The notes: generated by a model from the letters alone, not told the origin. Positions 1-6,330 are shown, numbered from the stretch's first letter. The stretch is 8,394 bases of DNA from Gammaproteobacteria bacterium (GCA_013139395.1 WTAX01000525.1:1-8394), one strand, 5' to 3'. Translations and numbers: made by a program.

Positions 1-674
1 AGGTGTACAGCATTACCATGCTCATCGGCAATGACTTGAATTTCAATGTGACGAGGTGTTTCAAGGAATTTTTCCATGTACACTTCATCATTACCAAAGG
101 TTGCACCGGCTTCAGTTTTAGTCAGTGATATGGCATTAAGTAAACTGGCTTCGGAGCGAACAACACGCATGCCTCTACCACCGCCGCCGCCGGAAGCCTT
201 GATGATAACCGGATAGCCAATTTCTTGCCCTATACGAATGTTTTCGTCAGGATCGTTGCCTAAAGCACCGTTTGATCCGGGTACAGTGGGCACACCTGCT
301 TTAACCATGGCTTTAATGGCCTGAACCTTATCACCCATAGTACGTATCGATTCTGGACGAGGGCCGATAAAAACAAAGCCGCTTTCTTCAACCCGTTCGG
401 CAAAGTCAGCATTTTCAGAAAGAAAGCCGTAGCCCGGGTGAATCGCCTGAGAGTCAGTCACTTCTGCAGCACTGATCAAGGCAGGGACATTTAAATAACT
501 GTCAATTGAAGGGGCAGGTCCAATACAAACTGATTCATCTGCCAGCAGCACATGCTTGAGGTTTTTGTCTGCATCTGAATGAACCGCAACGGTTTTAATA
601 CCTAATTCGCGACAGGCACGCTGTATACGCAGTGCAATTTCACCGCGATTGGCAATCACTATCTTCTCAAACAT
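1..674 (-). CDS. accC: Biotin carboxylase subunit of acetyl-CoA carboxylase (3' end outside the window)
   Basis: This is the N-terminal half (224 full codons) of the ATP-dependent enzyme that carboxylates biotin on AccB using bicarbonate, the first half-reaction of malonyl-CoA formation for fatty acid synthesis in the cytoplasm. The protein begins [17 protein letters not shown], the classic start of the biotin carboxylase N-terminal domain. [10 protein letters not shown] is near residue 79, MGDK with ATP-binding K116 follows, then IIKA with K159, the glycine-rich ATP-grasp loop [10 protein letters not shown] at 161-170, and RH with H209. All of these match E. coli AccC numbering, so the alignment has no gaps. 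The family is usually about 449 residues, so the catalytic glutamates and arginines of the C-terminal half lie beyond the left edge. The ATG at 672-674 fits the family start and has a GGAA ribosome-binding stretch 7 nt upstream. It is the last visible gene of an aroQ-accB-accC operon, 63 nt after accB. Confidence 0.97.
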   Translation of the reverse strand, partial: MFEKIVIANRGEIALRIQRACRELGIKTVAVHSDADKNLKHVLLADESVCIGPAPSIDSYLNVPALISAAEVTDSQAIHPGYGFLSENADFAERVEESGFVFIGPRPESIRTMGDKVQAIKAMVKAGVPTVPGSNGALGNDPDENIRIGQEIGYPVIIKASGGGGGRGMRVVRSEASLLNAISLTKTEAGATFGNDEVYMEKFLETPRHIEIQVIADEHGNAVH

Positions 675-737
675 CAGAGGATTCCATGGTGTAAATGGTG
701 TTTTATTAATGAGTACAGGGAGTCACTCACAAGTTCT

Positions 738-1190
738 TTATTCTATAATACAAATGGTCTGGCCGTATTCAAGCGGCTCGCCATTTTCAACACAAATCGC
801 TTTTATTGTGCCGCTGACATCAGCTTCAATCTGATTAAGCAGCTTCATTGCTTCAATAATACAGATGGTATCACCCTTGTTGACTTTCTTTCCTACTTCG
901 GCAAATGCCGGAGCGCCGGGTGATGGGGCACTATAGTAAGTACCAACCATAGGTGACTTGACTTCATGACCGCTTATTTTGTCAGGCTCAGCTGCAGGTG
1001 CTTCAACGGGAGCCGCCACAGCTGGAGCCGGGGCTGGTGCAACATAAGCTTGCTGAGGTGCCGCCATGAAAGCAGGTGCAGGGCTATTGCGTGAAATTCT
1101 TACCGACTCTTCGCCTTCATGAATTTCAATTTCTGCAACGCCGGATTCATCCAGCAGTTCAATGAGTTTTTTTATTTTACGGATATCCAT
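738..1190 (-). CDS. accB: Biotin carboxyl carrier protein of acetyl-CoA carboxylase
   Basis: AccB (150 residues; E. coli has 156) carries the covalently bound biotin that moves the carboxyl group from AccC to the carboxyltransferase AccAD. Residues 1-35 ([17 protein letters not shown]...) form the N-terminal segment typical of BCCP. Residues 36-72 are an Ala/Pro-rich flexible linker. Residues 73-150 are the biotinyl domain: [10 protein letters not shown], the characteristic 'thumb' insertion ([13 protein letters not shown]), and the biotinylation motif [12 protein letters not shown] with acceptor lysine K116. E. coli has EAMKMMNQIEAD, so LL replaces MM after the lysine, a conservative change. 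The ATG start has AAGG 8 nt upstream. The gene lies 38 nt after aroQ and 63 nt before accC, so all three are probably co-transcribed from the promoter upstream of aroQ. Confidence 0.97.
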   Translation of the reverse strand: MDIRKIKKLIELLDESGVAEIEIHEGEESVRISRNSPAPAFMAAPQQAYVAPAPAPAVAAPVEAPAAEPDKISGHEVKSPMVGTYYSAPSPGAPAFAEVGKKVNKGDTICIIEAMKLLNQIEADVSGTIKAICVENGEPLEYGQTICIIE

Positions 1191-1228
1191 AATTCAAACC
1201 TTGGTTTAACGTATTAAGTTATATAATG

Positions 1229-1669
1229 TTATTTTTTTAAATGAGCAAATGCATATTGCAGTGCGAATTCATAACCCTTATGACCCAGACCACTAATCAC
1301 ACCGATGGCAATGTCGGAGAAAAATGACTTATGACGAAAGTCTTCTCGCTTGTAGACATTAGACAAGTGCAGTTCGACAAAAGGAATGTCGACACCCAAT
1401 AGAGCATCTCTTAGTGCAACGCTGGTGTGGGTGAAAGCAGCAGGATTAAAAATAATAAAGTCTGTTTTGTTCTGGTATGCCTGATGAATCGTCTCAATGA
1501 GTTGATATTCGGCATTACTTTGAAAACATTCCAGCTCGTGACCCGCTTTTTCTGCCAGCGTCGCTAGATTTGTATTGATGTCAGCTAATGTTGTCTGGCC
1601 ATAGTGAGCAGGCTCACGAACCCCTAATAAATTAAGGTTGGGACCATTAAGAACCAATATCTTTGACAT
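1229..1669 (-). CDS. aroQ: 3-dehydroquinate dehydratase, type II
   Basis: AroQ (146 residues, normal for the dodecameric type II family) removes water from 3-dehydroquinate to give 3-dehydroshikimate, the third step of the shikimate pathway. The whole active site is visible: NGPNLNLLG near the N-terminus, R18 and catalytic Y23 in REPAHYG on the lid loop, N75 in [11 protein letters not shown]81, catalytic H101 in [11 protein letters not shown], then R108 and R112. [15 protein letters not shown] near the C-terminus is also typical. The enzyme is unrelated to type I AroD. It heads the aroQ-accB-accC cluster, an arrangement common in gammaproteobacteria. A sigma-70-like promoter lies about 80 nt upstream of the ATG. 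A GGAG stretch is about 13 nt from the start, longer than ideal, but the [13 protein letters not shown] start agrees with the family. Confidence 0.97.
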   Translation of the reverse strand: MSKILVLNGPNLNLLGVREPAHYGQTTLADINTNLATLAEKAGHELECFQSNAEYQLIETIHQAYQNKTDFIIFNPAAFTHTSVALRDALLGVDIPFVELHLSNVYKREDFRHKSFFSDIAIGVISGLGHKGYEFALQYAFAHLKK

Positions 1670-1750
1670 GTTAAGTGCTTTGCTCCAACTAAACGCTCAT
1701 ATCATCATTTATCTGGTCACTGATTTCAGAACTAGTCGTTTGTTATTTTT

Positions 1751-1779
1751 ATGATAACGGTATTCAAAAAAGATGTAAA
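1751..1779 (-). promoter_or_regulatory. Sigma-70-type promoter for aroQ-accB-accC
   Basis: Read on the minus strand, a -35 box TTTACA (1774-1779; 5 of 6 to TTGACA) is followed after exactly 17 nt by a -10 box TATCAT (1751-1756; 5 of 6 to TATAAT). Transcription would start near 1744, leaving a leader of about 75 nt before aroQ. The -35 box begins only 5 nt past the T-run of the upstream terminator, a compact boundary between two transcription units. Predicted from consensus match and position only. Confidence 0.7.
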
Positions 1780-1784
1780 ATACT

Positions 1785-1806
1785 AAAAAAAGGTGCGAAC
1801 AGCACC
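1785..1806 (-). terminator. Rho-independent terminator closing the cutA-dsbD-tlpA-like unit
   Basis: On the minus strand GGTGC-TGTTC-GCACC (1806 to 1792) forms a 5-bp G+C-rich stem with a 5-nt loop and is followed directly by seven T (1791 to 1785). It lies about 190 nt past the stop of the TlpA-like gene and just before the aroQ promoter, so it should stop transcription coming from dsbD. The stem is short but the T-run is uninterrupted. Confidence 0.75.
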
Positions 1807-1993
1807 GATTGAGCGAAAAATGTAATTATGTTGGACATTTTGCAATAGATAGATGATTTTGTCCAGAAATATTGGATTAATTGTTAAACTTTTACAATTA
1901 ACAGCAGATACCCGCACAATCTATACAAAATCAGGCAATAAAGATGTTTTCGTAGAAATTCTTTATTAGTTGTTTAGCTTTGGGAACATGCGC
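1807..1993 (-). other. AT-rich untranslated stretch with inverted repeats (long 3' UTR or possible small RNA)
   Basis: This is the part of the 324-nt aroQ/TlpA-like gap not taken up by the terminator, promoter and aroQ leader. No coding frame of useful length is present. It holds a near-perfect 25-bp palindrome at 1877-1901 (arms TTAATTGT and ACAATTAA, with AAA/TTT inside and one mismatch at 1885/1893). It also holds a second inverted repeat, AAAATGT / ACATTTT (1817-1823 and 1835-1841). With the terminator at its end the segment resembles a structured 3' UTR from which a small RNA could be cut. I found no convincing independent promoter. Confidence 0.35.
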
Positions 1994-2518
1994 CTATAGC
2001 AAGGGTTTAATTTGATTAATTAATTTTTGCTTAGAAATTAAGCCGCCGGCTCGATAGCGAATAATGCCGTGCTTATCAATAAGAATGCTGTAAGGCAGGG
2101 CTCCACTATGGTTACCGTATTGATAAGAGACCTGCATTGCTGTTTGACCACCAACTAAAATGGGATAGTCAACGCCCAGCTTTTTGACAAATTGTGCAAT
2201 TCTGTCCTGATCATCAGTACCCACGCCAATAACAATAAAGTCTTTATCCTTATATTGTTTATACACTTCTATGAAATCAGGCATTTCTCTGCGGCAGGGA
2301 GGACACCAGGTCGCCCAGAAATTGAGCAGAACGACTTTATTATTCCATTGTGAAAATTGCTGCTGCTGACCGTTTAAGTCAGGCAATGAAAAATCCTGTC
2401 GTTTGAGGGAATGAGATTTAGTGATGGTTTCCGGGCCGTCATCTACAGGTTTGTTCTGATAAGCAAAAGCAAACCATAAGAGAGCCGCAGAGATAAGAAC
2501 GATAATACCGATTTTCAT
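1994..2518 (-). CDS. TlpA/ResA-like membrane-anchored thioredoxin-fold thiol-disulfide protein
   Basis: A 174-residue protein of the TlpA/ResA/CcmG branch of the thioredoxin superfamily. Residues 4-19 are one hydrophobic N-terminal segment without an obvious signal-peptidase or lipobox cysteine site, so the protein is probably an inner-membrane anchor with its domain in the periplasm. The domain starts around residue 40 (DFSLPDLNGQ) and has NFWATWCPPCRREMPDF with redox cysteines C72 and C75, GVGTDDQDRIAQFV as the family-type insertion, and the cis-proline in GALPYS (P142). Such proteins are usually reductants of periplasmic thiols, for example in cytochrome c maturation or on specific clients, and are kept reduced by DsbD or CcdA. 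The gene follows dsbD by 43 nt, which strongly suggests DsbD as electron donor. No ccm genes are nearby, so the CcmG/DsbE name is not justified. No clear Shine-Dalgarno is seen, and expression may depend on read-through from dsbD. Confidence 0.88.
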   Translation of the reverse strand: MKIGIIVLISAALLWFAFAYQNKPVDDGPETITKSHSLKRQDFSLPDLNGQQQQFSQWNNKVVLLNFWATWCPPCRREMPDFIEVYKQYKDKDFIVIGVGTDDQDRIAQFVKKLGVDYPILVGGQTAMQVSYQYGNHSGALPYSILIDKHGIIRYRAGGLISKQKLINQIKPLL

Positions 2519-2561
2519 AGTTAATTTTTATTAATAAGATAATGTTGAGAGTTCTGAGATT

Positions 2562-4910
2562 TTACTTTCCAGCACTTGAAAATGAGTCAACGTGCTGTGC
2601 AAAATCATCACCATTTTTATAGCCCACCACCCGGAAGTTACGCTTCTCTGCAGCATGAGAGGCACCTGACTCTGGTGTAAAAAATAAGATGGCCGGAGGT
2701 GCTGGGATTTGAAATGATTTTAACAGCTCTTTATCCTTTTCGTCCATAGCCGTCACGTCCGCTTGTAAGACAATAAAGTTTTCCAGAGAAGAAAGGACTT
2801 TAGCTGATTTAAAGGTGGTGTTTTCCATACTTTTACAATAAGTACACCAGTCGGCATAAAAATCAAGCATCACTGGCCGATTTTGCTGTTGGGCGGCTGC
2901 CAATTTTTGTTTTAAATCAGCAACGGATTTAATCTTTTCAAAGGCAACATGCGGTGCTGCTGCATTAGCGCTTAAGCCTGTTACAGCGTGGCCTTTGAGC
3001 GGCTGCATATAATCAGCATTGCCGGAAGAAGCACCAATGATTAATAAACTGGCGTAAAGCATTAATATCAGTCCTAAAGCCTTCCATAGACGAGACCAGC
3101 CAGTGGTATTTTCATGAATGGGAGTTAATGCGCCCATGTACACACCGGAAACAAAGATAAGTAATGCCCATAGCCACATAATAACGATTTCGGGTAATAC
3201 TCTTTCCAGCATCCAGATTGCCACCCCCAGCATGGCAACACCAAAGACGGCCTTGACTGTGTCCATCCAGATTCCTGCTCTGGGCATCAGTTTACCTGCT
3301 GAGGTGCCGATGATGACTAATGGGATGCCCATACCCAGACTCATGACAAATAAAGCGGTGCCGCCCAGCAGCGGATCGCCCGTTTGACTAATAAACAGCA
3401 GGATGCCCATCAGCGGCGGTGCCATACAGGGACCAACAATCAGTGCTGATAAAACACCCATAATGGCCACACCGATCAAGGTACCGCCTTCTTGTTTATT
3501 ACTTAATTCAGAGATCTTTGATTGTAGTGATGAAGGTAACTGTAACTCATAAAAGCCGAACATTGAAAAGGCCAGTAAAACAAAAATCAGAGAAAAGCTG
3601 CCTAACACCCAGGGGTTCTGGAAAATAATCTGGATATTGTTGCCGGACAGTCCAGCAACCACACCCACTAAAGTATAAACAACAGCCATGGACAGCACGT
3701 AGACCACGGACATGACAAAGGCGCTGCTGCTGTTGGCCTTGCTTCCCTGGCCGGCAATAATACCGGAAAGAATGGGGATCATAGGAAATACGCAGGGAGT
3801 AAATGCCAGTCCAAGCCCGATTAAGAAAAAGGTCAATAAGGCAAGCAGTGTATTTTCAGAGCTTAACAGACCCGCTAATGCATCCTGCTCTGACTGCACC
3901 TGAGGTTTATTACTCTGGACTGTTGAATTGCTTGTTTTTATCTTCTTAGGAGATATCTGAGGGGAAGTGCTATCAGCAATAGTGGCAGATAATTTGGATA
4001 TATCCAGCTCAATGTTTTTAGTCACCTTAGGATAGCAGATACCCGATTCAGAGCAGCCCTGATAGGTCACTTTTACCGCCAGAGGTTTAGTCTTATCACC
4101 AGAACCGGTAATGGGTATGTTAATGCTTAAATCATGATAATAGGCTTCATAATCACCTAAATACTCATCATTTTTTGCTTTCCCTGCCGGCATGTCAGGT
4201 TGTTGAATAGTAAAGCCATTGCCTTCTATGAGTTCAAATTTAACTTTATTTTTATAAAGATAATGCTTATCTGCTATAGACCAGATGGCTGAAAGCTGAT
4301 TATTATTATCCATAGAGAGTGAAAACTTAAAGGCTTCTTCAATATCCAGAAAATCATCCTGAGAGTCAACGTTACTGCCCAGATTAGCCAATGTATTAAG
4401 TGGGTTTGACTCAGCTAAGTCAGCAGACTTAGCTTCAATGCTGTTGTTTTTTACTTGATTTTGTAACGGGCTTTTTACTTGAGTGAAGGAAACCGGCTGC
4501 TTTAAGGGAGGATAACAAATACCGCCAGAGGCGCAGCCTTGTGATTTTGCTGTTAAAAAGAGTAATTCACCGGCTTCTTTAGCCGATGTGAAAGGGATGC
4601 TGGCGGTAAATTCTTTTTTGAATATCTGTATTTTACCAAAATAGGGATCTTCCTTGGTTTCACTGGCTGATAATTCAATCTCACCAAGTGTTAAACTGTC
4701 ATCATCAGAAGTGAAGGTGACCTTATCGCGATAGACATAATAACCATCAGCAATTTTCCAGGATACAATGACCTGATTACCATCAACAGAGGTGACTACT
4801 TTACTGGGTTGTATGGCAAATGCCTGTTCCGGAGGGAGAAAATCTTGTTCTGCCAGTGTATAGCTGGATATTGACAATAGAAATAAAAGTAAGAAAAATC
4901 GCTTTAGCAT
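2562..4910 (-). CDS. dsbD: Thiol:disulfide interchange protein DsbD with duplicated N-terminal alpha domain
   Basis: DsbD passes electrons from cytoplasmic thioredoxin across the inner membrane to periplasmic thiol proteins. The 782 residues (from the ATG at 4910) comprise, in order: signal peptide 1-20 (LKRFFLLLFLL...TLA); a first DsbD-alpha domain about 25-145 with C126 and C132 (QGCASGGICYPP); a second alpha-like domain about 185-305 with C286 and C292 (QGCSESGICYPK); a linker; a membrane domain about 350-630 with eight predicted helices and the transport cysteines C373 (FTPCVFPM) and C495 (VGPCMAPP); and a C-terminal thioredoxin-like gamma domain about 655-782 with WCTYC (C689, C692). These eight cysteines are the only ones. 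E. coli DsbD has one alpha domain and is about 200 residues shorter. An in-frame GTG at 4922 would add four residues, but the ATG gives a normal signal peptide. The gene lies about 100 nt downstream of cutA, as in E. coli, with the TlpA-like gene next. Confidence 0.95.
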   Translation of the reverse strand: MLKRFFLLLFLLSISSYTLAEQDFLPPEQAFAIQPSKVVTSVDGNQVIVSWKIADGYYVYRDKVTFTSDDDSLTLGEIELSASETKEDPYFGKIQIFKKEFTASIPFTSAKEAGELLFLTAKSQGCASGGICYPPLKQPVSFTQVKSPLQNQVKNNSIEAKSADLAESNPLNTLANLGSNVDSQDDFLDIEEAFKFSLSMDNNNQLSAIWSIADKHYLYKNKVKFELIEGNGFTIQQPDMPAGKAKNDEYLGDYEAYYHDLSINIPITGSGDKTKPLAVKVTYQGCSESGICYPKVTKNIELDISKLSATIADSTSPQISPKKIKTSNSTVQSNKPQVQSEQDALAGLLSSENTLLALLTFFLIGLGLAFTPCVFPMIPILSGIIAGQGSKANSSSAFVMSVVYVLSMAVVYTLVGVVAGLSGNNIQIIFQNPWVLGSFSLIFVLLAFSMFGFYELQLPSSLQSKISELSNKQEGGTLIGVAIMGVLSALIVGPCMAPPLMGILLFISQTGDPLLGGTALFVMSLGMGIPLVIIGTSAGKLMPRAGIWMDTVKAVFGVAMLGVAIWMLERVLPEIVIMWLWALLIFVSGVYMGALTPIHENTTGWSRLWKALGLILMLYASLLIIGASSGNADYMQPLKGHAVTGLSANAAAPHVAFEKIKSVADLKQKLAAAQQQNRPVMLDFYADWCTYCKSMENTTFKSAKVLSSLENFIVLQADVTAMDEKDKELLKSFQIPAPPAILFFTPESGASHAAEKRNFRVVGYKNGDDFAQHVDSFSSAGK

Positions 4911-4952
4911 TATTATGACCACTGGTATTGATGTTTGTGTTATTTAATTAAG

Positions 4953-4981
4953 ACCTGAAATAGTGTTCTTTGCTTTCAGGT
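4953..4981 (-). repeat. Inverted repeat in the cutA-dsbD gap
   Basis: Arms ACCTGAAA and TTTCAGGT (8 bp, perfect) flank a 13-nt loop. No T-run follows on either strand, so it is not a standard terminator. A second near-palindrome, GGTAAT-AC-ATTACC (4985-4998), lies next to it. They could form an RNA structure that tunes dsbD expression relative to cutA, or bind a regulator. The structure is directly visible; any function is a guess. Confidence 0.4.
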
Positions 4982-5012
4982 ATTGGTAATACATTACCGA
5001 CAGATTAAAGAT

Positions 5013-5354
5013 TCAGTTTATACTATTATCTATCCATTTTAGATATTCAGGTAAACCACTAGTGATATCTATAGCGATGATCTCAGGCACTTCATAGGGG
5101 TGTAAAGAGGTAATAACCTGTTCTAAAGATGCATATTTTTCTTTCGTTGTTTTTATCACTATCATATTTTCTTTGGCTGATTCGACGTTATCCTGCCAAT
5201 GGTAGACAGAATAAACAGCGGGCAGCACATTGACGCAGGCGGCCAGTTTTTGAGCGACGATATTTTCCGCAATATTGATGGCGACATCTTCATCTGGGCA
5301 GGTACAAAGAACCAATTGATAGACGGGCTGCTCGGTGATATTATTTTTCTTCAT
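5013..5354 (-). CDS. cutA: Divalent-cation tolerance protein CutA
   Basis: CutA1-family protein of 113 residues (E. coli CutA has 112), a small trimeric cytoplasmic protein with a ferredoxin-like fold linked genetically to copper tolerance. Its biochemical role is still unsettled. Family signatures are visible: the start strand LVLCTCPDED, then AENIVAQKLAACVNVLPAVYSVYHWQ, MIVIKTT, and SLHPYEVPEI with H85, P86 and Y87. C17, C19 and C40 are candidate metal ligands; C17 matches the cysteine of the E. coli VVLCTAPDE strand and C40 that of its KLAAC. The gene heads the leftward unit and dsbD follows, as in E. coli where the cut locus includes dsbD. A candidate promoter lies at 5466-5494. The ATG has only a distant AAGGA about 14 nt upstream, so the ribosome site is weak, but no better start exists. 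Confidence 0.95.
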   Translation of the reverse strand: MKKNNITEQPVYQLVLCTCPDEDVAINIAENIVAQKLAACVNVLPAVYSVYHWQDNVESAKENMIVIKTTKEKYASLEQVITSLHPYEVPEIIAIDITSGLPEYLKWIDNSIN

Positions 5355-5465
5355 TTGAAAAAAGTGATTCCTTACCCCATTAATAAGGATACAATCTGAA
5401 TAGAATGTTTTTTTCAGAAATATCGATTAATGAGGAATGTAAAAGAGAGTAATTAAATTCCTGAA

Positions 5466-5494
5466 ATTTTAAGTGATGAACAGGGGATTAGCAA
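5466..5494 (-). promoter_or_regulatory. Candidate sigma-70 promoter for cutA-dsbD
   Basis: On the minus strand TTGCTA (5489-5494; 4 of 6 to TTGACA) is spaced 17 nt from TAAAAT (5466-5471; 5 of 6 to TATAAT). Transcription would start near 5459 with a leader of about 105 nt to cutA. It is the best match I found by eye in the cutA/fxsA divergent region. In such AT-rich sequence a chance match is possible. Confidence 0.45.
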
Positions 5495-5533
5495 CTTGTT
5501 CAAGCATGACATTACTTTTTAACTATCGAACCT

Positions 5534-5550
5534 TACAGGTGAGACCTGTA
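5534..5550. promoter_or_regulatory. Operator-like palindrome in the cutA/fxsA divergent region
   Basis: TACAGGT-GAG-ACCTGTA is a perfect 7-bp inverted repeat with a 3-nt centre. A further half-site CAGGT follows at 5553-5557, 17 nt after the first one. It is not followed by a T-run on either strand, so it is unlikely to be a terminator. Its position 65 nt before fxsA and about 180 nt before cutA suits a transcription factor that could act on either gene. I do not recognise the regulator. Confidence 0.4.
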
Positions 5551-5614
5551 TGCAGGTAAAAAATTCAATTTTTGCAGACCTCATCAGACTATACATAAAC
5601 TACTTGAGACTATA

Positions 5615-6154
5615 ATGCCAATATTACCCTTATTTCTTGTTATTTTTATCGGTGTGCCTTTGATAGAAATCTATTTACTCATTGAAGTCGGTAGTGCTAT
5701 CGGTGCTCTTCCAACAGTGCTTGCTGTGGTGTTCACAGCAGTGTTAGGCGTGACACTCATTCGTATCCAGGGTTTTTCAACCATACAAAAAGCACAAAAG
5801 TCCATGGCTCAGGGCATACCGCCGGCAAAGGAAATGTTTGAAGGGATCATGCTGTTGTTTGCTGCTATTTGTTTGCTGATGCCCGGCTTTTTTACTGATG
5901 CTGTGGGTTTTTTATTGCTGCTCCCTCCTTTTAGAACCTTCTTAGCTTCCTTGTTAATTAGTAGTGCTGTTCTGAAATCCCGTTTTTCCCATGCCAATAG
6001 AGGCTTTTCCGGTGGTGATTATTTTGAAGGGGAATACGAGGATTTAACTCCTGAACAGCAACATGAACGCAACAAGGAAAGGCTGCAGCACCAGCATATC
6101 ATTGAAGGCTCAGTAGACAGCTCTGACGATAGCTCTGATGCTGCATCTAAGTAA
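5615..6154 (+). CDS. fxsA: FxsA family membrane protein
   Basis: FxsA (179 residues) is an inner-membrane protein; in E. coli overexpression relieves exclusion of phage T7 by the F plasmid, and its normal role is unknown. Hydrophobic segments lie at about 3-24, 29-49, 75-96 and 97-117. The conserved features are EIYLLIEVGSAIG after the first segment, the VTLIRIQG stretch at 46-53, and LLMPGFFTDAVGFLLLLPPFR at 87-107, the family hallmark (E. coli has LLLPGFFTDFLGLLLLLPP). The tail from about 120 is hydrophilic and rich in Gly, Glu and Asp, ending in a Ser/Asp-rich run, and contains FEGEYEDL, comparable to FDGEYQ in E. coli. The ATG has a short GAG motif 6 nt upstream. It lies directly upstream of groES; in E. 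coli one gene (yjeH) separates the two. Confidence 0.93.
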   Translation: MPILPLFLVIFIGVPLIEIYLLIEVGSAIGALPTVLAVVFTAVLGVTLIRIQGFSTIQKAQKSMAQGIPPAKEMFEGIMLLFAAICLLMPGFFTDAVGFLLLLPPFRTFLASLLISSAVLKSRFSHANRGFSGGDYFEGEYEDLTPEQQHERNKERLQHQHIIEGSVDSSDDSSDAASK

Positions 6155-6209
6155 AAATAGAGTAACAGAGCGATTTTTTCAAAATAAAGGTGTTTTTTAT
6201 CAGTTTATC

Positions 6210-6236
6210 CTTGAAAAAAAAAGCCGAGTCCCAAAT
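6210..6236 (+). promoter_or_regulatory. Candidate RpoH (sigma-32) heat-shock promoter upstream of groES
   Basis: CTTGAAA at 6210-6216 is a perfect sigma-32 -35 element. After 12 nt comes TCCCAAAT (6229-6236), matching 5 of the 7 fixed positions of the -10 consensus CCCCATnT. As I recall it, the E. coli groE heat-shock promoter has the same spacing. Transcription would start near 6243, giving a leader of about 113 nt that contains a terminator-like hairpin and CIRCE. The A-run within the spacer makes a chance match somewhat more likely. Confidence 0.55.
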
Positions 6237-6256
6237 TAAACAAGCATTAACACAAT

Positions 6257-6292
6257 CCGGGTTAATCTGATTCAGATCAAGCCGGTTTTTTT
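6257..6292 (+). terminator. Rho-independent terminator-type hairpin between fxsA and groES
   Basis: Positions 6257-6285 fold into a 14-pair stem with two mismatches: outer CCGG/CCGG and inner ATCTGA-T-TCAGAT. Seven T follow at 6286-6292. By shape it is a strong terminator and would end fxsA transcription about 100 nt after its stop. Because it lies downstream of the RpoH-like promoter at 6210-6236, it could instead, or also, sit in the groES leader and act as an attenuator. Confidence 0.75.
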
Positions 6293-6303
6293 AACAGTAT
6301 TGA

Positions 6304-6330
6304 TTAGCACTCTTAAGTTGAGAGTGCTAA
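6304..6330. promoter_or_regulatory. CIRCE element, HrcA repressor operator
   Basis: TTAGCACTC, nine spacer bases, then GAGTGCTAA: this is the full CIRCE consensus with no mismatch in either arm. HrcA binds it as a dimer and represses groE until heat stress occupies GroEL, which is needed for HrcA activity. It lies 25 nt before the groES start codon. hrcA itself is not in this window. Its presence predicts HrcA control of groES-groEL, possibly combined with RpoH control. Confidence 0.97.

Noticed and set aside
649..834. Plus-strand frame across the accC-accB junction
   Set aside because: It overlaps the accC start and the accB biotinyl domain on the opposite strand, with no family resemblance.
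1917..1958. Possible minus-strand promoter for a small RNA (TATAGA as -10) and a weak TAAAGA/TCTTTA stem
   Set aside because: No acceptable -35 at normal spacing and the stem is only 6 bp of A/T with a long loop; not enough to call.
3118..3903. Plus-strand frames 3118-3387 and 3712-3903 inside dsbD
   Set aside because: Both are antisense to the conserved membrane domain of dsbD, including its FTPC and GPC motifs, and resemble no known protein.
4911..4922. Upstream GTG start for dsbD, adding four residues
   Set aside because: GTG is less favoured, no Shine-Dalgarno supports it, and the ATG at 4910 gives a standard signal peptide beginning MLKR. It cannot be fully excluded.
5199..5399. Plus-strand frame overlapping cutA
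   Set aside because: It is antisense to conserved CutA residues, with no ribosome-binding site or recognisable product.
5611..5616. Perfect TATAAT box at the fxsA start
   Set aside because: It overlaps the ATG of fxsA, so a transcript from it would start inside the gene, and there is no -35 match 17 nt upstream. Chance in AT-rich sequence.
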